Assembly: GCF_036636695.1 (NCBI RefSeq)
Contig: NZ_JAVWNW010000017.1
Source: Anaerorhabdus sp036636695
GTDB lineage: Bacteria; Bacillota_I; Bacilli_A; Erysipelotrichales; Erysipelotrichaceae
DNA length: 31,654 nucleotides
Direction: 5' to 3' (one strand)
Shown here piece by piece: positions 25,450 to 31,654 of the stretch. Numbering within the stretch: the first letter of the stretch is position 1; every line of letters begins with the position of its first letter. The notes beneath the pieces were generated by a model. The model was not told where the DNA came from and did not search any database. It saw only the letters and a program-made list of their open reading frames with translations. Made by a program: the position numbers and the translations under genes.

Positions 25450-25476
25450 ATGAATAATAGGGTGTAGATTATTCAT
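25450..25476. promoter_or_regulatory. inverted repeats upstream of the DUF975 gene
   Basis: ATGAATAAT (25450-25458) and ATTATTCAT (25468-25476) form a perfect 9-bp inverted repeat with a 9-base gap. A second small palindrome, AACTATGTAGTT, follows at 25481-25492. Both lie before the likely promoter and could be binding sites or a weak RNA hairpin. The regulator is unknown. Confidence 0.4.
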
Positions 25477-25503
25477 AGTGAACTATGTAGTTAATTAAAT
25501 CCG

Positions 25504-25512
25504 TGGTAGAAT
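25504..25512 (+). promoter_or_regulatory. extended -10 promoter of the DUF975 gene
   Basis: TGGTAGAAT is an extended -10 element (TGN plus TAGAAT) 33 bases before ATG25546. No good -35 box is seen, which is common for extended -10 promoters. Confidence 0.45.
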
Positions 25513-25545
25513 AAATTCAAGGAAATTTTGTTTAGGGTGAACAAT

Positions 25546-26166
25546 ATGGATATTAGACTAATTATGCAAAGAGCAAAAGCTCAAATTAAGAATAACATGG
25601 GAGTATTAGCAACATGCACTTTACTCACTGGAATTGTTTCTTATGCTTTAAATAGAATTGGGTCACCGTTTGAACAATTGTATTTCTTTTTAATTTTACC
25701 AGCACTCGAACTAGGATTTATTCTTATTTACTTAAGTATTATTGACCGAAAAGAAATTCAGGTAAGTGATGTGCTTGCAGGATTTAATGATTATGGACGA
25801 ATTATCGTAGCTAACTTGTGCATGGTTATCTTTATAACACTTTGGTCATTTTTACTAATTATTCCAGGAATCATAAAAATATATTCATATTCAATGACCT
25901 TCTATATTTTAGCGGAAGATCCAACCATATCACCCATTGATGCAATTACCAAAAGTAAAGAGATGATGCAGGGTAATAAATTGGATTTATTCTGTATGCA
26001 TTTATCTTTCTTTGGATGGTTCATTCTTTGCATTATCACATTAGGAATTGCATTGCTTTATGTTGGACCGTATATTGGTGCAGCACAGGCGAATTTCTAT
26101 CGTACATTGGTAAATAAAAATAAAGATAGTGTAGATGTTAATGTTGAACCTATCGAAGTCATCTAA
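25546..26166 (+). CDS. DUF975-family integral membrane protein
   Basis: From ATG25546 (AGGGTGA 6 bases upstream) the protein has 206 residues; TTG25528 is a less likely start. It has about five to six membrane segments and the DUF975 pattern: an N-terminal amphipathic segment with RAKAQIKNNMG, a central LLIIPGIIKIYSYSMTFYILAEDP region and KSKEMMQGNKLDLF. The family is widespread in Firmicutes and its function is unknown. It stands alone between two terminators. Confidence 0.85.
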   Translation: MDIRLIMQRAKAQIKNNMGVLATCTLLTGIVSYALNRIGSPFEQLYFFLILPALELGFILIYLSIIDRKEIQVSDVLAGFNDYGRIIVANLCMVIFITLWSFLLIIPGIIKIYSYSMTFYILAEDPTISPIDAITKSKEMMQGNKLDLFCMHLSFFGWFILCIITLGIALLYVGPYIGAAQANFYRTLVNKNKDSVDVNVEPIEVI

Positions 26167-26179
26167 TAGTATACAAATG

Positions 26180-26212
26180 AAGCAAGCGTTATTAATTTCG
26201 TTTGCTTTTTAA
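26180..26212 (+). terminator. terminator after the DUF975 gene
   Basis: AAGCAAGCG (26180-26188) pairs with CGTTTGCTT (26199-26207) with one G-U pair, followed by a short T-run and an AT-rich tail. Confidence 0.75.
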
Positions 26213-26228
26213 ATTATTTATTATGCAA

Positions 26229-26258
26229 TTGACTTATTCAATACTATTTGGCTATAAT
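26229..26258 (+). promoter_or_regulatory. strong promoter of the ABC-F leader
   Basis: TTGACT (26229-26234) and TATAAT (26253-26258) are 18 bases apart, near consensus. Transcription starting near 26265 gives a leader of about 245 bases before the ABC-F start at 26510. Confidence 0.8.
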
Positions 26259-26287
26259 TAAAATATCGTTAAAGGTGGTGAAAGACG

Positions 26288-26410
26288 ATGTTACTATGTA
26301 TTGACAAAAAACAAATGATTGAAAATATTGTGCATAAGTTTGTATCTTTTTGTCGTACAATCACATTTAAAAACCTTCCATTATACAAGGGACAAGTCTG
26401 TCTAAAATAG
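26288..26410 (+). CDS. possible leader peptide (40 aa) upstream of the ABC-F gene
   Basis: ATG26288 is preceded by AAGGTGGTG and opens a 40-codon ORF ending in TAG at 26408-26410. The peptide is basic, with MLLCIDKKQM at the start and GQVCLK at the end, and resembles no protein family. It lies wholly in the ABC-F leader, before the hairpin at 26449-26475. Translated leader ORFs are a known feature of ribosome-mediated attenuation of antibiotic-resistance ABC-F genes, so a regulatory role is plausible. It is long for a leader peptide and could be a small protein in its own right. Confidence 0.45.
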   Translation: MLLCIDKKQMIENIVHKFVSFCRTITFKNLPLYKGQVCLK

Positions 26411-26448
26411 AAGGAATAAATGAAACTGTGGCTATCGTTAAAAACACT

Positions 26449-26475
26449 GCTTGGTTTTATTGCTAAGCTTTTTTT
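26449..26475 (+). terminator. attenuator-type hairpin in the ABC-F leader
   Basis: GCTTGG (26449-26454) pairs with CTAAGC (26463-26468) across an 8-base loop, followed immediately by seven T residues. The stem is short (6 bp with one G-U), so it is a modest terminator. It lies between a strong promoter and the ABC-F start. A competing 8-bp stem, GAAGGAAT (26410-26417) with ATTCCTTC (26481-26488), encloses it and would hide the ribosome site of ATG26420. Confidence 0.55.
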
Positions 26476-26509
26476 ATGCAATTCCTTCAAAAATATAATG
26501 GAGGAAAAT

Positions 26510-28048
26510 ATGAAAATACAAATTAATAATTTATTAAAAACATATACAGGTGAAGTTGTTTTAAATGATCTTTCACTTGAAATTATCAAAGGAAGTAAGT
26601 CTGCAATTGTTGGAGAAAATGGTTGTGGAAAAACAACACTATTAAAAATAATATCAGGTGTTGAAGATTATCAAGAAGGTGAAGTTTTCATTCCTAGGGA
26701 AATGACAGTGGGTTACATGATGCAAATATTCCCGCATTTTACAGGAACAAGTAGAGAATTTATCATGTCGACATTTTCTGATTATCTTGCGACATCATCA
26801 AAACTTAAAGAACTTGAATCACAAATGAGTAACTTAGATACATTTGAAGAAGTCATGAATCAATATTCAAAGATATTGGATAAGTTTGAACATGCAGGTG
26901 GTTACGAATTAGAAAATTCACTAGAAGCCTATGCGAAAGGATTAGGAATTTTTGATGCACTTGAACAATCTTTTGATACATTGAGTGGAGGACAAAAAAC
27001 CCGAATTGTTTTAGTTCAACTATTGCTTCAAAACTATGAGGTTTTGTGTTTAGATGAACCGACAAATCATTTAGATATGGATGGAATAGAATGGTTGGAA
27101 AGTTATTGCCGTTCAATAAATAAAACTCTTATCATTGTTTCGCATGATCGGCAGTTTTTGATGAATGTTGTTTCTGTATTCTATGAAATAGAAGATGGTC
27201 AAGTTGTTACTTATTATGGTAGCTATGATAGTTACCGTGAACAAAGACACGATCGTTATCTGCGTTTGGTATTGGATTATAATGAACAACAGAAAGAAAT
27301 TTCAAAAATTAAATTGGCAATAAGAAGATATCGTCAATGGGGAAATGAATCTGATAACGAAGATTTATTTAAACGTGCCAAAGCATTAGAAAAGAAACTA
27401 GAACGAATAGAAAAGTTACCAAAGCCGATTGAAATCCGTAATCAATTAGACTTTAAAATAAAGAGCACACAAGTTGGAAGCAAGGATGTCGTGATAGCTA
27501 AAGATCTTGTAATAGGTTATGATAATCCACTATCTACTCCTTTGAATTTCATTGTTCAAAGAAAAGAACGTTTTGCGATTGTTGCACCAAATGGTAAAGG
27601 GAAAACAACGCTACTTAAAACATTGTTGCATGAAATAGAACCATTAGAAGGGAGTATTGAATTTGGACCTTCTGTAGATGTAGGTTATCTTCCGCAAATA
27701 TTACGATTTGATAATGATAAAGAACGCTTATTGACTTATTTTACTCGTGTATGTGAACTTGAGGAAGAAAAGGCACGTAGTTATTTAGCTCGATTTGGTT
27801 TTTATCATGTGGATATGTATCGCTATATTTCTAGTTTTAGTGGTGGGGAACAAGTGCGATTAAAGCTACTCGAAATCATGTTGAAGGGCTGTAACTGTAT
27901 CGTCTTAGATGAACCTACTAACCATTTAGATATTTTGAGTTGCGAAATCATTGAGGAAGTATTGCTTAACTTTGCGGGGACAATTATTGTAATAAGTCAT
28001 GACCGTATGTTTCTCAACAAATTACAAGTACGCTATTATCAACTTTAA
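26510..28048 (+). CDS. ABC-F family ATPase, possible ribosome-protection protein
   Basis: From ATG26510 (GGAGG 6 bases upstream) the protein has 512 residues: two ABC ATPase domains in one chain, no membrane helices, and an interdomain linker (about 235-300) rich in Arg/Lys/Glu, as in ABC-F proteins that act in the ribosomal E site. First domain: GENGCGKTT, LSGGQ, LDEPTNHLD. Second domain: APNGKGKTT, FSGGE, LDEPTNHLD. Both ATP sites look intact. An in-frame ATG at 26420 would add 30 mainly hydrophobic residues encoded across the leader hairpin, which I judge less likely. The attenuator-like leader suggests drug-inducible resistance to ribosome-targeting antibiotics, but housekeeping ABC-F types cannot be excluded. 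No clear terminator follows. Confidence 0.88.
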   Translation: MKIQINNLLKTYTGEVVLNDLSLEIIKGSKSAIVGENGCGKTTLLKIISGVEDYQEGEVFIPREMTVGYMMQIFPHFTGTSREFIMSTFSDYLATSSKLKELESQMSNLDTFEEVMNQYSKILDKFEHAGGYELENSLEAYAKGLGIFDALEQSFDTLSGGQKTRIVLVQLLLQNYEVLCLDEPTNHLDMDGIEWLESYCRSINKTLIIVSHDRQFLMNVVSVFYEIEDGQVVTYYGSYDSYREQRHDRYLRLVLDYNEQQKEISKIKLAIRRYRQWGNESDNEDLFKRAKALEKKLERIEKLPKPIEIRNQLDFKIKSTQVGSKDVVIAKDLVIGYDNPLSTPLNFIVQRKERFAIVAPNGKGKTTLLKTLLHEIEPLEGSIEFGPSVDVGYLPQILRFDNDKERLLTYFTRVCELEEEKARSYLARFGFYHVDMYRYISSFSGGEQVRLKLLEIMLKGCNCIVLDEPTNHLDILSCEIIEEVLLNFAGTIIVISHDRMFLNKLQVRYYQL

Positions 28049-28139
28049 GCCGAATGCTAAGGCAAAATAACCGAATACTAATTTTAGATAGTAATTAAAA
28101 GAAGAATTTCATATACTAGGGCTAACAAGAGGTGTGGAT

Positions 28140-28580
28140 ATGAAACTTAAATTAAATATAGATAGTGATTGCGAAGAAGTAGAAGTGCAAATTACGGCAA
28201 AAGAAATTGATGATGAAGTCAATGACATAGTACGCAAATTAGAAAAGGAATCATTAAAAACATTAGTGGGATTTATTGAAGATGAAGCAGTGATTCTAGA
28301 ACCAATTGATATAATAAGAATCTATACTTCAAATAACAAAATACTGGCGGAAACTAAAGATGGAGAATATAAACTACGCTATCGAATCTATGAATGTGAA
28401 GAAAAATTAAATAGAAACCGATTTATTAGAATATCGCAATCTGAATTAATTAATCTAAGTATGGTAAAAAAATTCGATTTTAGTATTACTGGAACGATTC
28501 ATGTAGTTCTAAAAAATGGTGTATCAACTTTTGTTTCACGAAGATATGTTTCTACAATAAGGAAAGTGCTAGGTGTATAA
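28140..28580 (+). CDS. LytTR-type DNA-binding regulator
   Basis: From ATG28140 (AAGAGG 7 bases upstream; GTG28134 is an alternative) the protein has 146 residues: an N-terminal alpha/beta stretch (about 1-45) and a LytTR DNA-binding domain (about 50-146) with RFIRISQSELINL, a basic FVSRRYVSTIRKVLG end and the usual beta-rich pattern. There is no receiver domain. Such short LytTR proteins are typically encoded with a DUF3021 membrane protein, as here, one base apart. The membrane partner probably modulates the regulator, as in LytTR regulatory systems with membrane inhibitors. TATACT at 28112-28117 may be the -10 box. Confidence 0.9.
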   Translation: MKLKLNIDSDCEEVEVQITAKEIDDEVNDIVRKLEKESLKTLVGFIEDEAVILEPIDIIRIYTSNNKILAETKDGEYKLRYRIYECEEKLNRNRFIRISQSELINLSMVKKFDFSITGTIHVVLKNGVSTFVSRRYVSTIRKVLGV

Positions 28581-28581
28581 A

Positions 28582-29034
28582 ATGAAAAAGAAATGTTTGA
28601 TTTATGCGGTAATTGGTTCATTGGGCGGAATAAGTTTAAGTTTTATTATTCCTCTATTTATATCATTAACAATAAATGATGGAATGTATTATCCAGTGAC
28701 TTTAGAAATGATAACATCAATGGGTGGTCAGCTAAATGCGGTAGTTGTACAAACACTATTATCCATTGTGTATGGGGCAACATTAGGAATGGCTAGTTTA
28801 ATCTTTGAGTTAGATCGCTGGAGTTTGACAAAACAAACAATTAGTCATCTTGTGGTAACTTCACTAGTAACATTTCCAGTAGCTTATTTATGTTATTGGA
28901 TGGATCACAATTTTAAATCGATATTTATCTACTTTGGAATCTTCTTTGCGATTTACCTATTTATATGGATAACACAATATATTTCAATTTATCATCAAAT
29001 TAAAAAAATGAATAAAAAAGTAGAATCAAATTAA
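28582..29034 (+). CDS. DUF3021-family membrane protein
   Basis: From ATG28582 (AGGTG 6 bases upstream) the protein has 150 residues and four predicted membrane helices (about 8-28, 52-75, 87-107, 115-138), with a charged C-terminal tail. It matches the DUF3021 layout, including GGISLSFIIPLF near the start and the HLVVTSLVTFPVAYL helix. It is the usual partner of LytTR proteins and likely acts with the upstream gene as a membrane sensor or inhibitor. Direct evidence for the mechanism is lacking. Confidence 0.85.
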   Translation: MKKKCLIYAVIGSLGGISLSFIIPLFISLTINDGMYYPVTLEMITSMGGQLNAVVVQTLLSIVYGATLGMASLIFELDRWSLTKQTISHLVVTSLVTFPVAYLCYWMDHNFKSIFIYFGIFFAIYLFIWITQYISIYHQIKKMNKKVESN

Positions 29035-29061
29035 ACTATCATGATAAATGATGGTTTTTTT
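29033..29061 (+). terminator. terminator after the LytTR-DUF3021 pair
   Basis: AAACTATCAT (29033-29042) pairs with ATGATGGTTT (29048-29057, one G-U), followed by a seven-T run. Confidence 0.85.
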
Positions 29062-29081
29062 ATGTTAATTTGAAAAATGAC

Positions 29082-29113
29082 TTGATTTTACTATATGGTT
29101 AGTCTAAACTAAC
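29082..29113 (+). promoter_or_regulatory. feoAB promoter with DtxR-type palindrome
   Basis: TTGATT (29082-29087) and TAAACT (29105-29110) are 17 bases apart. Overlapping the -10 box is the inverted repeat GTTAGT-CTAA-ACTAAC (29098-29113), whose core TTAGTCTAA matches the TTAGNCTAA core of DtxR/SirR/TroR-type metal-dependent repressor sites. Repression by iron or manganese is therefore likely. It does not resemble a Fur box. Confidence 0.6.
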
Positions 29114-29136
29114 TTTAGGGTTTATGGGAGGTATTT

Positions 29137-29361
29137 ATGACACTATTTGACTGCGCGATTAATCAACATGTAAAAGTAATATCAATTGAAGGGGAATCTT
29201 CAATACGTAAACGCTTAATTGATATGGGAATTACTACGAATACGGTTATTAGAGTAAAGAAAGTAGCTCCAATGGGAGATCCAATTGAAATTCATTTGCG
29301 TGGTTATGAATTATCATTGCGAAAAGATGAAGCCAAAAAGATTAAGGTGGAAACAATATGA
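29137..29361 (+). CDS. feoA: ferrous iron transport protein A
   Basis: A 74-residue SH3-like protein with the FeoA features: RKRLIDMGI near residue 25, APMGDPIEIHLRGYELSLRK, and the usual length. It is a small cytoplasmic accessory of the FeoB ferrous iron transporter. The start follows GGGAGG. Its TGA stop overlaps the feoB ATG (ATGA), so the two are translationally coupled. Confidence 0.95.
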   Translation: MTLFDCAINQHVKVISIEGESSIRKRLIDMGITTNTVIRVKKVAPMGDPIEIHLRGYELSLRKDEAKKIKVETI

Positions 29362-31358
29362 TAAAACAAACAGTCGCTTTAGTAGGAAATCCAAATAGTG
29401 GGAAAACGACCTTATTCAATCAACTAACTGGTTCGAAACAACATGTAGGGAATTGGCCAGGAGTAACGATTGAGAAAAAAGTAGGCGTATTTACCTATGA
29501 GGAACATGAAATTACACTGGTAGATTTGCCAGGAATATATAGTATGTCACCCTATAGCATGGAAGAAGTAGTATCACGTGATTATATTATGGATGAACAT
29601 CCAGACTTGATTATTAATATTGTTGATGGTACTAACCTTGAAAGAAACTTATATTTAAGTATGCAACTTAAAGAATTAGGACTTCCTATGGTCATTGCAG
29701 TTAACATGATGGATGAATTAATTCAAAAAGATATTGAGTTAAATATTGAACAGTTATCGCGTGAACTTAATACACCAGTAGTACCAATTAGTGCAAGAAA
29801 TGGTCAAGGTATGGATGAATTAATTCATAGTCTTATTCATAATACAAATTCTTCAACATTTACTTATGATGTTCAAACAGAAGAAATATTGAAAAGAATT
29901 ATTTCACTGATTCAAGAAAAGAAACATGATGGAACTCATGAAAAGTTCTATGCATTTAAATTATTAGAAAATGACGAATTGATAAAAAAGGAATTTGATT
30001 TTACACCAGAACAATATAAAGCACTAGAAGATATTCAAAAAGATTTTTGCGTAATTAAAAACCAAAGAGATATTGATATGGCAGTTGCAGATACACGTTA
30101 TGCTGAAATAGAACGTATTGTTTCAATGAGTCTATGTAAACCATGTGTATCTGAAATGAAATCAGCATCAGATCGAATTGATAGTCTTTTAACTCATAAA
30201 TATTTAGGGATACCGATGTTTTTTGTTATCTTGTTTGGAATTTTCACAATTACATTTGGTTGGCTAGGATCAACGCTTCAAGGATTTGTAGAGCTAGGTA
30301 TTGAAACTTTCAGTGCTTGGCTATCAGTTTCACTTGTTGGACTTGGTGCCAGTGGGTGGTCTATTAATCTTGTGGAAACAGTTATTGGTGGTGTTGGAAG
30401 TGTCTTATCATTTATGCCACAAATTATGTTGTTATTCTTATTTCTATCAATTCTAGAAGATAGTGGATATATGTCACGTGCTGCATTCTTAATGGATAGA
30501 ATGCTAAGAAAAATCGGATTAAATGGAAAAGCGTTTATTCCAATGCTTATGGGATTTGGTTGTACAGTTCCAGCAGTTATGGCAACTCGTGTATTAGAAA
30601 ATGAGAAAGACCGTAAGATGACAATGTTGCTAACACCATTTATGTCATGTGGTGCAAGGCTACCGATTTATGCATTATTTGCGGGGATATTCTTTCCTAA
30701 TAATGCTAATGTCGCAATATTTGGTATGTATGTATTGGGTATTATTGTAGCAATTGTTTGTGGATTACTCTTGCGAAAAACAATATTTAAAGGTGATGGT
30801 TCTACATTTATCTTAGAACTTCCGCCTTATCGTTTTCCATCTTTTAAAAATACAATGATGCATATGTGGGAGAAAGCAAAAGGGTTTTTGATTAAAGCGG
30901 GTACAATTATCTTCTCAATGACAGTACTTCTTTGGTTTCTAACAAGTTTTAGTTTTTCGCTACAAATGGTAGATAATCCAGAATTAAGTATTCTCGGTGG
31001 AATTGGTCAAACAATTGCTTGGATATTTAAACCGCTAGGATTTGGTAACTGGCAATCAGTTATTTCATTAATGAGTGGATTTATTGCGAAAGAAAGTGTT
31101 GTTTCAAGTATGGCAGTTGTCTATAATGCAGCAACTTCAGCACAACTAGATTTAATTCTTGCACAAGTGTTTACACACGCAAGTGCATTGGCGTTTATGA
31201 CATTTACCTTATTATATAGTCCTTGTATGGCGGCTGTCGCAACAATAAAAAGTGAAAGTAAGAGTTGGGTATTTACCTTAGAAAGCATTCTCTTTCAAAC
31301 AGGTGTAGCCTATATTGTGGCATTCATTGTGTATCAAATTGCAAAACTTGTTTTCTAA
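29358..31358 (+). CDS. feoB: ferrous iron transport protein B
   Basis: A 666-residue membrane protein with an N-terminal G domain: G1 GNPNSGKT (10-17), G2 region NWPGVTIEKK, G3 DLPG, G4 NMMD. An insertion domain (about 165-275) and a membrane domain (about 285-666) follow. The latter has the two Gate regions, with FGCTVPAVMATR near residue 400 and the matching SGFIAKESVVSSMAVVY near 580. It imports Fe(II) using GTP-dependent gating. It is shorter than the E. coli protein (773), as in many Firmicutes. No feoC follows. Confidence 0.96.
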   Translation: MIKQTVALVGNPNSGKTTLFNQLTGSKQHVGNWPGVTIEKKVGVFTYEEHEITLVDLPGIYSMSPYSMEEVVSRDYIMDEHPDLIINIVDGTNLERNLYLSMQLKELGLPMVIAVNMMDELIQKDIELNIEQLSRELNTPVVPISARNGQGMDELIHSLIHNTNSSTFTYDVQTEEILKRIISLIQEKKHDGTHEKFYAFKLLENDELIKKEFDFTPEQYKALEDIQKDFCVIKNQRDIDMAVADTRYAEIERIVSMSLCKPCVSEMKSASDRIDSLLTHKYLGIPMFFVILFGIFTITFGWLGSTLQGFVELGIETFSAWLSVSLVGLGASGWSINLVETVIGGVGSVLSFMPQIMLLFLFLSILEDSGYMSRAAFLMDRMLRKIGLNGKAFIPMLMGFGCTVPAVMATRVLENEKDRKMTMLLTPFMSCGARLPIYALFAGIFFPNNANVAIFGMYVLGIIVAIVCGLLLRKTIFKGDGSTFILELPPYRFPSFKNTMMHMWEKAKGFLIKAGTIIFSMTVLLWFLTSFSFSLQMVDNPELSILGGIGQTIAWIFKPLGFGNWQSVISLMSGFIAKESVVSSMAVVYNAATSAQLDLILAQVFTHASALAFMTFTLLYSPCMAAVATIKSESKSWVFTLESILFQTGVAYIVAFIVYQIAKLVF

Positions 31359-31386
31359 AAGTGGTATTTTTATACCACTTTTTTTT
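31357..31386 (+). terminator. terminator after feoB
   Basis: AAAAGTGGTAT (31357-31367) and ATACCACTTTT (31372-31382) form an 11-bp stem with a TTTT loop, followed by further T residues. It overlaps the last bases of the feoB stop codon. Confidence 0.92.
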
Positions 31387-31435
31387 CTTAATGCTATAAA
31401 ATAATAAAAATAAGTGTTATTATATGTTAGTAAAA

Positions 31436-31510
31436 CCGAATAGGTAAAATCATCGAAAGGTGATGACACAAAACTAAAGGGCCTTTAACATGGCAGCCAG
31501 TTGCAATAAA
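31436..31510 (+). ncRNA. c-di-GMP-I (GEMM) riboswitch aptamer
   Basis: The segment matches the GEMM-I layout: GGTAAAA (31443-31449), a hairpin ATCATC-GAAA-GGTGAT with a GNRA tetraloop (31449-31464), a GACACAAAACTAAAGGGCC stretch resembling the conserved GACGCAAAGC...GGGCC, and the strongly conserved TGGCAGCCAG-TTGC 3' part (31491-31504). The closing P1 stem is short. Two bases in the usual GCAAAGC stretch are A here. A terminator and a lipoprotein gene follow, the classic arrangement. Whether the ligand is c-di-GMP or 3',3'-cGAMP depends on one base that needs alignment. Confidence 0.85.
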
Positions 31511-31528
31511 ACTTTGTACTATTGAAGT

Positions 31529-31564
31529 ATGCATGGCTGTGTCTAAAAGGCTATGCATTTTTAT
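31529..31564 (+). terminator. riboswitch expression-platform terminator
   Basis: ATGCATGGCT (31529-31538) pairs with GGCTATGCAT (31549-31558, two G-U pairs), followed by TTTTATTTG. CATGGC of its 5' arm also occurs in the aptamer (31489-31494), so the 3' arm could pair with either, a possible switch. Confidence 0.8.
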
Positions 31565-31582
31565 TTGCACAAAGGAGAGTAT

Positions 31583-31654
31583 ATGAAGAAAATAACGATA
31601 ACATTGTTGTGCGCCATCTTGGCAATGAGCATGCTTACAGGCTGTTCATCAAAA
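31583..31654 (+). CDS. N-terminus of a riboswitch-controlled lipoprotein (partial)
   Basis: ATG31583 follows AAAGGAGAG. The 24 visible codons form a lipoprotein signal peptide: basic start MKKI, hydrophobic core, lipobox LTGC with Cys21, then SSK. The gene runs out of the window, so the mature domain is unseen. It lies directly behind the c-di-GMP-I riboswitch and terminator, so its expression probably follows cellular c-di-GMP. Surface proteins for adhesion or motility and solute-binding proteins are common targets of such switches. Confidence 0.85.
   Translation, partial: MKKITITLLCAILAMSMLTGCSSK

Noticed and set aside
26269..26589. A 106-codon reverse-strand ORF covering the ABC-F leader.
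   Set aside because: It has no ribosome site or recognisable motif, and it conflicts with the strong forward promoter and the start of the ABC-F gene.
1..31654. tRNA, rRNA, CRISPR arrays, insertion sequences or prophage genes.
   Set aside because: None was seen: no clusters of short spaced repeats, no transposase, integrase or capsid-like proteins, and no tRNA-like cloverleaf stretches.

Overview
The window is AT-rich chromosomal DNA from a Gram-positive, low-GC Bacillota (Firmicutes). Shine-Dalgarno sites are strong, gene starts are ATG/GTG/TTG, TGA is used as a stop, lipoprotein signal peptides are typical, and PTS-type sugar regulation is abundant. An anaerobic gut-type member such as an Erysipelotrichia fits best: anaerobic-type secreted flavoprotein, PTS loci, FeoAB, LytTR-DUF3021. 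That placement is inference. No phage, transposon, CRISPR, rRNA or tRNA was seen.

Left part (1-7746): the tail of an upstream gene with its terminator; a small reverse-strand membrane peptide gene; then a sugar or sugar-acid catabolic locus. The locus has a PRD/EIIB/EIIA-type PTS regulator, an ascorbate-family PTS (IIA, IIB, IIC), an HpcH/HpaI aldolase, a SIS-domain sugar-phosphate isomerase, a DapA-family lyase/aldolase and a KDPG-type aldolase. The substrate cannot be read from sequence.

Middle (7863-20190): a membrane sensor with two periplasmic-binding-type domains, a degenerate GGDEF and an apparently intact EAL domain (c-di-GMP hydrolysis); an AraC regulator divergent from a two-gene operon for secreted flavin lipoproteins (FAD/FMN reductase plus a split-barrel protein); a chromate-transporter family protein; and a second PTS locus (KDPG-type aldolase, PRD regulator, fructose-family IIA, IIB, IIC).

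Right part (20198-31654): a heterodimeric ABC exporter on the reverse strand with a divergent TetR regulator and a perfect 20-bp palindrome on the exporter promoter; a 30-residue membrane peptide and a short pyrophosphatase-like protein behind the TetR gene; a DUF975 membrane protein; an ABC-F ATPase behind a long leader with a small ORF and a terminator-like hairpin (probable attenuation); a LytTR-DUF3021 pair; feoAB behind a DtxR-type palindrome; and, at the right edge, a c-di-GMP-I (GEMM) riboswitch with a terminator before the start of a lipoprotein gene.

Three themes recur: PTS-coupled catabolism of sugar acids through pyruvate-forming aldolases, c-di-GMP signalling (EAL sensor and riboswitch), and leader-RNA control. 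The less ordinary items are the secreted flavin pair with an altered active site, the ABC-F leader, the riboswitch-controlled lipoprotein and the small peptide near the left edge.
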